From positions 992,001-1,056,000 of the forward strand of contig NZ_JARVCO010000012.1 of assembly GCF_034531395.1 (NCBI RefSeq): a stretch of 64,000 bases of DNA, read 5' to 3'. The notes under the pieces were generated by a model. That model ran no database searches and had not been told where the DNA came from. It worked only from the letters and a program-made list of their open reading frames with translations. The position numbers were made by a program, and so were the translations under genes. This document shows, piece by piece, positions 25,430-33,209 of this stretch (position 1 is the first letter of the stretch; each line of letters begins with the position of its first letter). The stretch comes from Pontiella agarivorans. GTDB taxonomy: Bacteria > Verrucomicrobiota > Kiritimatiellia > Kiritimatiellales > Pontiellaceae.

Positions 25430-25870
25430 TTAGTGCTGGTGTTTTTCACCGAAGTAGGTGTGTTCCAGCTTGTGAATGGCTTCACTCAGTTTTTTCGCGT
25501 TCGCCACATCGGTGGTCTGTTTGCATTTCATGGAATAGACAATGATCTGATGCAGGGTTTTCAGATTGTCTTCGTAATGGTCCATGCCTTCTTTGATGCG
25601 CTGGGCGAGGAAGTAGTCTGAAACAAGTTCGATGATTTCTTCAGCATGCTTTTCTTTGTTCATGATCCAGCGGGTGGTCTGATTTGCGTTCTGACCGGCT
25701 TCAATCTGCTGCATGGCTTTGGTGATGGTGGTGACGTGTTCGTACATCATTTTTACGCGCATTTCGTCATCATATATGCCGCAGGGCACTTGGCAGTGGG
25801 CCTGAACCGATGCGGTGGCTATGGCGCCGAACAAGACCATAATAGTCATATATTTGGCTGTTTTTTTCAT
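25430..25870 (-). CDS. sodN: Nickel superoxide dismutase with Sec signal peptide
   Basis: The 146-residue precursor has a Sec-type signal (basic start, hydrophobic core, VQA cleavage motif at 22-24). It is followed at once by HCQVPCGIY (residues 25-33), the nickel hook of NiSOD in which the free amino group and side chain of His1, Cys2 and Cys6 bind nickel. Cleavage after A24 would leave His as residue 1, so signal peptidase could replace the SodX protease that trims NiSOD in Streptomyces. The rest is the all-helical NiSOD bundle. A GAAGGAG box lies 9 bp before the ATG. No sodX-like gene is next to it. It would detoxify superoxide in the periplasm. Confidence 0.9.
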   Translation of the reverse strand: MKKTAKYMTIMVLFGAIATASVQAHCQVPCGIYDDEMRVKMMYEHVTTITKAMQQIEAGQNANQTTRWIMNKEKHAEEIIELVSDYFLAQRIKEGMDHYEDNLKTLHQIIVYSMKCKQTTDVANAKKLSEAIHKLEHTYFGEKHQH

Positions 25871-25899
25871 GGGGTTTACTCCTTCGTTTGGGGTTATCG

Positions 25900-26523
25900 T
25901 TAGAGGGTATTGAAGATGCGGTCGCCGGCATCGCCCAGACCGGGCAGAATATAGGCATTTTCGTTCAGACCTTCATCAATGGCACAGGAGAAGATGGAGA
26001 CATCCGGATGTGCCTTCTGAACCTTTTCGATACCTTCCGGAGAGGCTATGGTGCAGAGCATGGACACATTTTCCGCGCCCCAGTCCTTTACCATATTCAC
26101 CGCTTCAACGGCTGAGCCTCCTGTGGCCAGCATCGGGTCGAGTACAAAGGCGATTTCCGGAGGATGCTCCGAAAACTTCTGGTAATATTCAACGGGTTTG
26201 AGGGTGGATTCATCGCGGTAAAAACCCAGATGCCAGACTTCGGCCTGGGGGATCAGTTCCTGAACCGCTTCGCACATTCCGAGGCCGGCGCGCAGAATCG
26301 GGACGAGACCGATGCGAGTTGTGATATGTTTGCACATCGTGTTGCAGAGCGGGGTTTCAATATTCACCTCTTCAACGGGGAGTGTGGCGGTAGCCTCGTA
26401 GGCCAGCAGCAACGTAAGCCGACGGATCTGATCCCTGAAAATGTAAGTTGGGGTGTTTTTATCCCGCAACATAGCCATATGGTGTTTCACCAGCGGGTGC
26501 TTCAATTCAACAACTCTGCTCAT
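25900..26523 (-). CDS. upp: Uracil phosphoribosyltransferase
   Basis: Salvages uracil with PRPP to make UMP. The 207-residue protein has the PRPP-binding loop as VLDPMLATGGSAVEAV and the uracil-binding C-terminus YILPGLGDAGDRIFNT, both diagnostic for Upp. The N-terminal hood region (HPLVKHHMAMLRDKNT) also matches. The frame begins four codons earlier at 26535; ATG 26523 is chosen because the protein then starts MSRVVELKHP. It lies 29 bp upstream of sodN on the same strand. Confidence 0.95.
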   Translation of the reverse strand: MSRVVELKHPLVKHHMAMLRDKNTPTYIFRDQIRRLTLLLAYEATATLPVEEVNIETPLCNTMCKHITTRIGLVPILRAGLGMCEAVQELIPQAEVWHLGFYRDESTLKPVEYYQKFSEHPPEIAFVLDPMLATGGSAVEAVNMVKDWGAENVSMLCTIASPEGIEKVQKAHPDVSIFSCAIDEGLNENAYILPGLGDAGDRIFNTL

Positions 26524-26647
26524 TTTTCTATCCAATCTGGTTGGGCCGGAAATCGGATTCTCGAACGTCTAAAATCGCCGGAATGGTAACATACCGAATT
26601 TTATCACGGCGATGTCAGACTTTGAGATTCAGATTTTTGACCGTTTC

Positions 26648-28210
26648 TTATTTCGCGTATTCAACGCAACGTGTTTCGCGGATCACCGTCACACGAACTG
26701 TGCCGGGAATCTTAACTTCCTTACCGATCTGTTTGGCAATATTTTTCGCAAGCAATGAGGCCCCATGGTCGTTGAATTTTTCGGGTTCAACCATAATACG
26801 GATTTCCCGCCCGGCCTGAACCGCATAACTGCTTTTCACACCGGCATACTGATTGCAAATCTGCTCAATTTTTTCCAGCCGTTCAATATAGATGTCGGTG
26901 GTTTCCATGCGGGCGCCGGGGCGGGCGGCGGTGAGTGCGTCGGCGGCATCGCAAAGCACGCCGTAAATACTGTGCACATCAAGACCTTCGTGTTGTGACC
27001 CGACGGCTTCCCAGACCAGTTGCTCCTCGCCGTATTTTCGGAGAATTTTTGCTCCGATCTCGGCGTGACCGCCCTCCATTTCGTGATCCAGTGCTTTGCC
27101 GATATCGTGAAAGATGCCGCAGCGTTTTGCAGTTTTCGGATCGAGCCCGAGGTCGGCAGCCATCATTGCAATCAAGTGGGCCGCCTCGACGGAATGGTCG
27201 AGAACATTCTGATTATAGCTGGTCCGGAATTTCAATTTACCGAGAATATGAACCAGCTCCGGAGCAACCCCGGTAATGCCCAGTCCGAACAAGGCCTCTT
27301 CCCCGGCGCGGCGGATCGTGTCGTCGATTTCCTCTTTGACTTTGGTCACGGTTTCTTCAATTCGCGCCGGGTGAATTCGGCCGTCCTCGATCAGTCGTTC
27401 CAGAGCTACGCGTGCAATTTCACGTCGAATCGGGTCGTAACACGAGAGCACAACCACTTCCGGGGTTTCATCGATGAGGACATTCACCCCGGTTTCGGCT
27501 TCGAACGATTTTATATTCCGGCCCTCTTTACCGATGATCCGTCCTTTCACATCGTCACTTTCCAGATTAACCTGACTGGTGGTGACATCATTGACCGTCT
27601 CGGCGGAATAGCGCTGAATGGCAGTCACCACGATCTCGCGGGCCCGTTTACGGGCTTCTTCTTTGGCCTCTTTCTGCGAGCGCCGAATCAGACTGTCAGT
27701 TTCAGCCTTCAGCTCTTCCTTCATGCGGTCCATGATGATTTTCCGGGCCTCTTCTCGGGACAGGCTGGCAGCATCTTCAATCCGCAGGGTTTCTTCGTGT
27801 ATCAAACGGTTGAGTTCGGTTTCTTTCGCTCTCAGCACATCCTTCTGTTCGCTGATTTCTGTCATCCGCCCGGTAAGCTGAAGCTCTTTATTATTGAGCA
27901 TTTCCAGTTTGCTGGTCAGGTTTTTCTCGCGATTGACGACTCTTTTTTCCAGATCAAGGATGTCGGTTCGCTGTTTGGAAAGCTCCCGCTCGGAATTTTC
28001 GCGTGCGCGAAGGATGGCATCTTTTGCCTGCACCTTTGCTTCGCGGCGCACCACTTCGGCTTCTTTCTGGGCTTCATCCAGAATCGCCTTGGCCTGTTTG
28101 CTCGCGGCAATGGCATTGGTTTTCGTGATATAGGCATGAAAAAAGAATCCGAGCACCAGGAATCCGACGCCCAGGATAAATTCAAAACCTGTGTAACTTG
28201 CAAATTCCAC
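26648..28210 (-). CDS. rny: Ribonuclease Y (membrane-anchored HD endoribonuclease)
   Basis: RNase Y starts mRNA decay at the inner membrane in bacteria that often lack RNase E. The 520-residue product has an N-terminal membrane helix (FILGVGFLVLGFFFHAYI), a long coiled coil of about 180 residues rich in E, K, R and A, a KH RNA-binding domain with DDVKGRIIGKEGRNIK, and an HD domain with FHDIGKALDHEM. The end ETRCVEYAK is conserved. The start is GTG 28210, with a GGAGG box 5-6 bp upstream; the open frame extends to 28273 without a better site. It is transcribed away from ygfA's direction of origin with a 128-bp gap. Confidence 0.95.
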   Translation of the reverse strand: MEFASYTGFEFILGVGFLVLGFFFHAYITKTNAIAASKQAKAILDEAQKEAEVVRREAKVQAKDAILRARENSERELSKQRTDILDLEKRVVNREKNLTSKLEMLNNKELQLTGRMTEISEQKDVLRAKETELNRLIHEETLRIEDAASLSREEARKIIMDRMKEELKAETDSLIRRSQKEAKEEARKRAREIVVTAIQRYSAETVNDVTTSQVNLESDDVKGRIIGKEGRNIKSFEAETGVNVLIDETPEVVVLSCYDPIRREIARVALERLIEDGRIHPARIEETVTKVKEEIDDTIRRAGEEALFGLGITGVAPELVHILGKLKFRTSYNQNVLDHSVEAAHLIAMMAADLGLDPKTAKRCGIFHDIGKALDHEMEGGHAEIGAKILRKYGEEQLVWEAVGSQHEGLDVHSIYGVLCDAADALTAARPGARMETTDIYIERLEKIEQICNQYAGVKSSYAVQAGREIRIMVEPEKFNDHGASLLAKNIAKQIGKEVKIPGTVRVTVIRETRCVEYAK

Positions 28211-28338
28211 GGTAACCTCCGTTTCATGATAGATCGCACTCCATGGAAAGCCCGATGCAATCAACGGCACCATACGGGCAGCACGATCCCCTTGTGTTTA
28301 TAGGTTCACAAAGAGTAACCCGAGAGGAAGGATTTTGT

Positions 28339-28911
28339 CTAACGTTCCTTTGGAACTTTCCTGCATTTTGTTTCTGATACGATGTGGTCTACGGGCCGGT
28401 CGTGCAGGTCCACCGGAACGGTTTCCACATATTGGAAATCAAAACATATGCCGGTTGTAATTCCCGGAAAACCGGACAGCATCCGGTCATAATACCCGCC
28501 GCCGCGGCCCAGTCGGTTTCCGGAGGGGTCGAACGCAACGCCGGGGACGGCGATCAGGTCAATGTCCGAAAGCGGCAGTAAACACGGAGAAACAGGTTCC
28601 TGAATGCCGTAATTTCCGATTTCGAATGCCGTGGATGCCGTAATTTCCGCCATTTCATAAATCCGGGTTTCCGGGTTGAAAACCGGGATGGCTGTCCGTT
28701 TTCCGAGCGACCAGCAGATCTCAAATAAAAGTTCCAGATTCACTTCGCCGCCGATGGCCTTATACAGCGCGACTGTTTCCGACGATTGGAACTCTTCCAA
28801 TGATTGGAGATTTTCGACTATCCGAGTGCTGGTTTTTTCCAGCCATTGGGGATCCAGCACGGTACGTTTGGTTGCGATGGTTTTTCGGATTTTTTGTTTG
28901 GTCAGGGTCAT
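28339..28911 (-). CDS. ygfA: 5-formyltetrahydrofolate cyclo-ligase
   Basis: Converts 5-formyltetrahydrofolate to 5,10-methenyltetrahydrofolate with ATP. The 190-residue protein shows the family blocks: VALYKAIGGEVNLELL, GKRTAIPVFN, the PGVAFDPSGNRLGRGGGYYDR nucleotide-binding segment, and a C-terminal DRPVDHIVSE. The frame extends to 28959; ATG 28911 (MTLTKQKIRK) is a normal family start. The gene is unusual in holding one exact and two one-mismatch copies of the 15-bp palindrome. In Proteobacteria ygfA is the neighbour of the 6S RNA gene; here a structured RNA candidate lies two genes away beyond rarA. Confidence 0.92.
   Translation of the reverse strand: MTLTKQKIRKTIATKRTVLDPQWLEKTSTRIVENLQSLEEFQSSETVALYKAIGGEVNLELLFEICWSLGKRTAIPVFNPETRIYEMAEITASTAFEIGNYGIQEPVSPCLLPLSDIDLIAVPGVAFDPSGNRLGRGGGYYDRMLSGFPGITTGICFDFQYVETVPVDLHDRPVDHIVSETKCRKVPKER
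28433..28447. repeat. TTCCA-N5-TGGAA palindrome, in ygfA
   Basis: Exact arms, core CATAT. Near copies with one mismatch lie in the same gene at 28777 and 28795. Confidence 0.75.
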
Positions 28912-29117
28912 ATTCAAAATAAACCTTTTCGGAGCATTAAGAGCGAGCCGTTTTTGCAAGGAGCGGATCCGCGGGTTCTGGGTTTGGCGACGGATATTTT
29001 CAGGCGATTCGAGGTCGATGAACTTGGCTGGAAATTTTTCCGGAGCGGGCCAGGATTCTGCCGTTCCGGTGGAGCGGCGTTGGAGCCGGAATGAGGTTGG
29101 GGACCTCGGCTACAGCG
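28912..29117. other. 206-bp gap between rarA and ygfA with no gene seen
   Basis: No convincing ORF. The sequence is GC-rich with repeated GGAGCGG and GGGCGGGGGCCG-type words on the plus strand. It resembles degenerate intergenic repeat DNA, and I see no terminator hairpin in it. Confidence 0.4.
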
Positions 29118-30473
29118 TTATGTAGGGCGGGGGCCGTGATCCCGTCTTTCGGTGGAAGGGGTTTTCTTCCGCTGACTGTTCCAATATTCAATGCGTTTGC
29201 GAATGATGTCTTCATAGCCCTGATTGGTAGGGGCATAATAAATTTTGTCGGTGGGAACATATTCCTGATCCACAAAATGGCCTTCGCCAGCATGGGCATA
29301 TTGGTATTTCCGGTCGCCCTTATCGGGCTTCGGTCCGCTCTGCAGGTGTTTGGGAACGGGGAGAGTTCGGCCGTTTTCCACATCGTCGAGTGCAGCGTTT
29401 ACTGCAACATAGGCGGCATTGCTTTTTGGCGCGCAGGCGAGGTAGGTGGTGCATTGGGCGAGGGTGATGCGAGCTTCGGGCATACCGATAAATTCCACGG
29501 CCTGCATGCAGGAAACGGCGAGGGTGATGCCGCGCGGGTCGGCATTGCCGATATCCTCGGAGGCCAGAATCATCAAACGCCGGGCGATGAAACGCGGGTC
29601 TTCGCCGGCATAGAGCATTTTGGCCAGCCAGTAGACCGCCGCGTTGGGATCGGATCCGCGTACGCTTTTGATAAAGGCGGAAATTGTGTCGTAGTGTTCA
29701 TCCTCGTCGTGGTCGTAGTTGACCGCTTTTTTCTGAACGGATTCTTCAATTTCATATTTGGTCAGGTGCACGATTCCGTCATCACCCGGCGGGGTGGTGA
29801 GCGCGGCGATTTCGAGGGCATTCAAAGAGCGTCGTGCATCGCCCTCGCAGACGGAGGCCAGATGTTGCAACGCCTCATTGTCGGCTGTTACAAGATTGTT
29901 TAATCCCTGCGGAGCTTTAAGCGCGCGGGTTAAAACTTTAATAATGGATTCTTCGGAAAGCGGCTGGAGCTGGAAAATCTGTGAGCGGGAGTTGAGCGGA
30001 GTGTTGATGAAGAAAAATGGATTGTGCGTGGTGGCACCGATTATAATGATGTCGCCGTTTTCCACATAGGGCAGGAGAACATCCTGCTGCGATTTGTTGA
30101 AGCGGTGAATTTCATCGATGAACAGAATGGTGTCCTGCCCCTTCATTTTTTTCCAATGACTGGACGCCTCCAGAATTTTCCGGAGAATGGACACATTGGC
30201 CAGTACGCCGCTGGTTCGCTCAAACCGTCGATCGGTGGTTTTGGCAATAACTTCCGCGAGCGTCGTTTTTCCACATCCGGGGGGGCCATAGAGAATGATC
30301 GAACTGATTCGATCGGCTTCGATGGCGCGGCGCAGCAACTTGTCATCGGCCAGAATATGTTCCTGTCCGACCATATCCTCGAGGTTCTTCGGGCGCATGC
30401 GTGCGGCCAGCGGTGCAGTGCCTGCTCCGGCTTTCGGCTTCGGTTTTTCGGATGGATGGCTGAAAAGATCCAT
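29118..30473 (-). CDS. rarA: Replication-associated recombination AAA ATPase RarA (MgsA)
   Basis: RarA acts at stalled replication forks and resembles clamp-loader subunits. The 451-residue protein has RPKNLEDMVGQEHIL, Walker A GPPGCGKTT near residue 60, the Walker B FIDEIHRFNKSQQD, sensor 1 GATTHNPFF and an arginine finger region GDARRSLNALE. The C-terminal MgsA/YrvN domain has the conserved DPRFIARRLMILASEDIGNAD and the KSNAAYVA segments. It sits between ygfA (206 bp downstream) and a structured intergenic region upstream. A one-mismatch 15-bp palindrome lies at 30151. Confidence 0.95.
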   Translation of the reverse strand: MDLFSHPSEKPKPKAGAGTAPLAARMRPKNLEDMVGQEHILADDKLLRRAIEADRISSIILYGPPGCGKTTLAEVIAKTTDRRFERTSGVLANVSILRKILEASSHWKKMKGQDTILFIDEIHRFNKSQQDVLLPYVENGDIIIIGATTHNPFFFINTPLNSRSQIFQLQPLSEESIIKVLTRALKAPQGLNNLVTADNEALQHLASVCEGDARRSLNALEIAALTTPPGDDGIVHLTKYEIEESVQKKAVNYDHDEDEHYDTISAFIKSVRGSDPNAAVYWLAKMLYAGEDPRFIARRLMILASEDIGNADPRGITLAVSCMQAVEFIGMPEARITLAQCTTYLACAPKSNAAYVAVNAALDDVENGRTLPVPKHLQSGPKPDKGDRKYQYAHAGEGHFVDQEYVPTDKIYYAPTNQGYEDIIRKRIEYWNSQRKKTPSTERRDHGPRPT

Positions 30474-30550
30474 AAGGGGAAGATAACGGATGCGGGATTA
30501 AGGTTGCAAGAGGAGGAGTATCCCGAATCAGAAGAAAATATGAAGCAAGG

Positions 30551-30800
30551 AAAAGGAACCCCGCGTTGGCCGTCTACTAGGCGAACCTCTATCACCGTGG
30601 TAATAGATGTGGGCGCGAATCAATCCGGATTCCAGAACCACCACTTATTCAGCGGCATGTAGGCACCGGGCCGAAAGTTAAGCTCCCTTTAGTGTATCAT
30701 TGGGTAAGAGGAGTTACCTATTACTCGTACCACGTAGGGCGTTCATTCCTTTCCTTAACTTCTGGAATTACCCTAGCATTCAGGGATTGCCGGCTCCATG
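30551..30800. ncRNA. Structured intergenic RNA candidate, possibly 6S RNA
   Basis: The 359-bp gap between rarA and the GtrA-like gene lacks a credible ORF but can fold into one long, interrupted helix. Pairings I can trace: GTTGGC (30563) with GCCGGC (30789), CTAGG with CCTAG, GAAC-CTCTA with TAGGG-C-GTTC, CGTGG with CCACG, and TAATAG with CTATTA. Local hairpins lie inside (GAATC/GATTC; TAAGCTCC with GGAGTTA). 6S RNA has such a rod with a central bubble, and is a neighbour of ygfA in Proteobacteria and of the rarA homologue yrvN in Bacillus. Both genes are adjacent here. I find no primary-sequence signature of tmRNA, RNase P RNA or SRP RNA. Strand is undecided. Confidence 0.4.
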
Positions 30801-30832
30801 AAAAAATCGGATTTACCTCCATTAATTCCTAG

Positions 30833-31366
30833 ATGAAAATTGCTAATTCAAACGTGTTCAGATACTTTATGATTATGGAATTCATTAAAAAAATCCTGCT
30901 GGAAAAGGAGCATCCGGGCGTTCAGTTTCTCAAATATGCATTTTGCGGCGGTTTGGCATTCGCAACGGATATTACGATTTTCTATCTGACGGCTCTGTTT
31001 GTTTTTCCGGCTTTGACTCCGGATGATTTTTTTGCGCAGCTGCTCGGGCTCGAGATTGAACCGATTTCAGAGTCACTGCGGCTGAAGCATTTCTGGCTGT
31101 GCAAGGCTTCCGGATTTATGGGGGGGAATATTGTGGCTTACGTCACGAACGTGCTTTTTGTATTCAAGGGCGGAAAGCACAAGGTGCTGCACGAGATCGC
31201 TCTGTTTCTGGGGGTTTCGTTTGCTGCGTTTTTACTCAGTACCTGGTCCGGCGATGCTCTGATCCGGTTTTTCGGAGTTCAGACTACGGTATCCAACCTG
31301 ACCGCGATCGTTTTTGCCACGCTGTTCAATTATACCGGCCGGAAGTTTTTTATTTTTCACGGCTGA
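30833..31366 (+). CDS. GtrA-like family membrane protein
   Basis: A protein of up to 177 residues with four hydrophobic segments, the GtrA topology: LKYAFCGGLAFATDITIFYL, a second helix, FMGGNIVAYVTNVLFVF, and a last pair ending LFNYTGRKFFIF. GtrA proteins are thought to move or flip undecaprenyl-linked sugars for surface polysaccharide modification. Between helices 1 and 2 there is an unusual soluble insert of roughly 30 residues (LTPDDFFAQLLG...RLKHFWL). The start could also be ATG 30869 or 30875; no site has a convincing ribosome-binding site. The 3' end overlaps the convergent coaB gene by 17 bp. Confidence 0.78.
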   Translation: MKIANSNVFRYFMIMEFIKKILLEKEHPGVQFLKYAFCGGLAFATDITIFYLTALFVFPALTPDDFFAQLLGLEIEPISESLRLKHFWLCKASGFMGGNIVAYVTNVLFVFKGGKHKVLHEIALFLGVSFAAFLLSTWSGDALIRFFGVQTTVSNLTAIVFATLFNYTGRKFFIFHG

Positions 31367-32000
31367 TTTTTTCCAATGCCTGGAAAATGTGTTCGGCACA
31401 TTTGGTTTTACTGATTGTTCCCCAGGGTTCGAAGGCGTCGTTTTTTGCGGATAGAAAACTGAAAGAGCCGGACTCCGCACCGAGTGTGGCCGGGGTGTTT
31501 AAAACGATACCGTCGAGATTTTTGGATTTCAGTTTCCGTCGGGCGTTTTTTTCTCCCTCAGCGGTCTGAAGTGCAAACCCGAGGGCGATCTGGTTTTCAG
31601 TTTTTGAAGCGCAGAGGGTTTTTGCAATATCCGGTGTGGCCTTCAGGCGAAGAATGAGCTCTTCCTCCGATTTGGCCATTTTTTCGGTTTGTTTTTCTTG
31701 CGGGGTATAGTCGGCCACCGCAGCGGCAAAAATAATTACATCTGCAGCGTGGAAATGGCTCTGTGCGGCAACGAGCATTTCTTCGGCTTCCGTCACCCGA
31801 ACAACCTGTCCCGCACTTCCAAGGTCTGGAAGATGGGTCGGAGCAACCGGACCGGAAATGAAAATAATTTGATCGTTGTGACGCAGGGCCTCTTCCGCGA
31901 TGGCCTTGCCCATGAGTCCGCTGCTGGCATTGCCGATAAAACGAACGGGGTCGATATATTCGTGGGTAGGTCCGGAGAGAACAAGCAGGGTCCGGTTCAT
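31350..32000 (-). CDS. coaB: Phosphopantothenate-cysteine ligase, stand-alone CoaB
   Basis: Second of the two activities usually fused as CoaBC/Dfp: joins 4'-phosphopantothenate and cysteine with CTP. The 216 residues start LLVLSGPTHEYIDPVRFIGNASSG, the CoaB nucleotide-binding motif; AAAVADY and the ALGFALQTAEGEKNARRKL block follow. It overlaps coaC by one base (TGATG), so the two subunits are translationally coupled. The 3' end overlaps the convergent GtrA-like gene. Two exact 15-bp palindromes lie inside, one of them within the last 15 codons. Confidence 0.92.
   Translation of the reverse strand: MNRTLLVLSGPTHEYIDPVRFIGNASSGLMGKAIAEEALRHNDQIIFISGPVAPTHLPDLGSAGQVVRVTEAEEMLVAAQSHFHAADVIIFAAAVADYTPQEKQTEKMAKSEEELILRLKATPDIAKTLCASKTENQIALGFALQTAEGEKNARRKLKSKNLDGIVLNTPATLGAESGSFSFLSAKNDAFEPWGTISKTKCAEHIFQALEKISREK
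31371..31385. repeat. TTCCA-N5-TGGAA palindrome, end of coaB
   Basis: Exact arms, core ATGCC; minus-strand reading encodes FQALE. It lies 5 bp past the GtrA-like stop. Confidence 0.85.
31817..31831. repeat. TTCCA-N5-TGGAA palindrome, in coaB
   Basis: Exact arms, core AGGTC, the same core as the copy at 55000. Confidence 0.85.
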
Positions 32001-32554
32001 CAGAAGACCGAATTAAGCACAATCTGCGTAATAACGGTCTGGGCGGACAGGCGGCCGTATCCGGAGGTTCCGCAGGCCATACGGCCTTTTTCAGGCCCGA
32101 CCTGATGCCAGCCGTAGTGCAGCAGTTTTTTCACGTTATCCTGCACCACGGGATTTCCCCACATCTGAAAATTCATGGCCGGACAGAAAATACGTTTGCA
32201 GTCGGATTTCAGTGAGAGGGCGCTACACGAAACAAGATCATCGCCCAGACCGTGTGCGATCTTTGAAATAGTATTGGCTGTCGCCGGGATAACAAGAAAA
32301 GCGTCTGCTTCTGTTGCTGGATAGAGGTGTGGATAGATGATGTCCATACCGCCGGAGTTGCTTTCCGGGAACATGGATGTCAGTACCTTTTCCTGGGTCA
32401 GGGCGGCAAAGGTTGCCGGCCCCACGAATTTGGTGGCGGATTCGGTCATGACCACCCGGACGTCGCAGCCGGCTTTCACCAGCTGACTTACGACGTCGGC
32501 TGCCTTGTATGCAGCGACACCTCCGGAAACTCCAACGAGAACTTTCGGTTTCAT
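32000..32554 (-). CDS. coaC: Phosphopantothenoylcysteine decarboxylase, stand-alone CoaC
   Basis: A flavoprotein of the HFCD family that decarboxylates 4'-phosphopantothenoylcysteine to 4'-phosphopantetheine. The 184 residues show GVSGGVAAYK at the N-terminus, the FMN-binding PATANTISKIAHGLGDDL block, the substrate-binding PAMNFQMW and the clamp motif ACGTSGYGR. Active-site His lies in IYPHLYPA. Separate coaB and coaC genes are common in a few groups, including archaea-like and PVC lineages, but less usual than the fusion. It lies downstream of frr, with an 84-bp gap holding a hairpin. Confidence 0.92.
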   Translation of the reverse strand: MKPKVLVGVSGGVAAYKAADVVSQLVKAGCDVRVVMTESATKFVGPATFAALTQEKVLTSMFPESNSGGMDIIYPHLYPATEADAFLVIPATANTISKIAHGLGDDLVSCSALSLKSDCKRIFCPAMNFQMWGNPVVQDNVKKLLHYGWHQVGPEKGRMACGTSGYGRLSAQTVITQIVLNSVF

Positions 32555-32589
32555 AGAATCGCTTTACTCCAATTATCGGTTATTCATCA

Positions 32590-32614
32590 ATGGTTATCCG
32601 GTGTGGATAACCAT
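32590..32614. other. Perfect 10-bp hairpin in the frr-coaC gap
   Basis: ATGGTTATCC pairs with GGATAACCAT across GGTGT. It is flanked by further GGTTAT/ATAACC words on both sides. On the coding (minus) strand no T-run follows, so an mRNA-processing or regulatory hairpin fits better than a terminator. Confidence 0.55.
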
Positions 32615-32638
32615 TAAATTTTCAGGAAATAACCACTT

Positions 32639-33196
32639 TTAAACTTCCATAATATCTTTTTCTTTTGCCGCGAGCATCTCATCCATCTTTTTGATGTGCT
32701 CGTTGGTGGATTTCTGGATCTGTTCCAGAGCGGCGTCGCGGTCATCTTCAGTGATGTCGCCGTTTTTCTGCAGGTTCTTAATCTGATCATTTGCATCGCG
32801 ACGGATGTTGCGGACGGATACGCGCTGTTCTTCCGTGGTGCGGCCGGCCATTTTGGCCATATCCTTACGGCGCTCTTCGGAGAGTTCCGGAATCGGCACG
32901 CGGATCAGGCGTCCGTCGTTCATCGGGGTAATACCGATGTTTGCAGCAACAATGGCTTTTTCGATGAGGCCGAGCGATGAGGGATCGAACGGATTGATCA
33001 CAATAAGACGCGGCTCCGGAGTGGAGATGTTGGCCAGATCGCGCAGTCGGGTTGGGGTTCCATAGTAGTCCACGGTGATCGTGTCGACCAGGGCCGGATT
33101 AGCTTTTCCGGTGCGCAGGCCGCTGAGTTCCTGTTGCAGAAACTGCAGCGTTTTATCCATCTTGTCTTCGGCTTCCAAAAGTATTTCGTCGGTCAT
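32639..33196 (-). CDS. frr: Ribosome recycling factor
   Basis: Frr splits post-termination ribosomes together with EF-G. The 185 residues follow the family exactly: L-shaped three-helix bundle and beta/alpha/beta domain, with ELSGLRTGKANPALVDTITVDYYGTPT, then PFDPSSLGLIEKAI, LIRVPIPELSEERRKDM and a C-terminal amphipathic helix. It starts 13 bp after pyrH, the usual pyrH-frr pairing, and is followed by coaC and coaB on the same strand. Confidence 0.97.
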   Translation of the reverse strand: MTDEILLEAEDKMDKTLQFLQQELSGLRTGKANPALVDTITVDYYGTPTRLRDLANISTPEPRLIVINPFDPSSLGLIEKAIVAANIGITPMNDGRLIRVPIPELSEERRKDMAKMAGRTTEEQRVSVRNIRRDANDQIKNLQKNGDITEDDRDAALEQIQKSTNEHIKKMDEMLAAKEKDIMEV

Positions 33197-33209
33197 TGTT
33201 TTTCCTCAA

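Noticed and set aside
30620-30700. Similarity of CCGAAAGTTAAGCTCCC to the 5S rRNA GGAAGTTAAGCTC segment
   Set aside because: Neither the surrounding helices nor the rest of a 5S rRNA are present, and no 16S or 23S gene is nearby.
30551-30800. tmRNA, RNase P RNA or SRP RNA in the rarA-GtrA gap
   Set aside because: None of their signature sequences (tRNA-like ends, conserved P4 strands, GGAAG-type SRP tetraloop helix) can be found.
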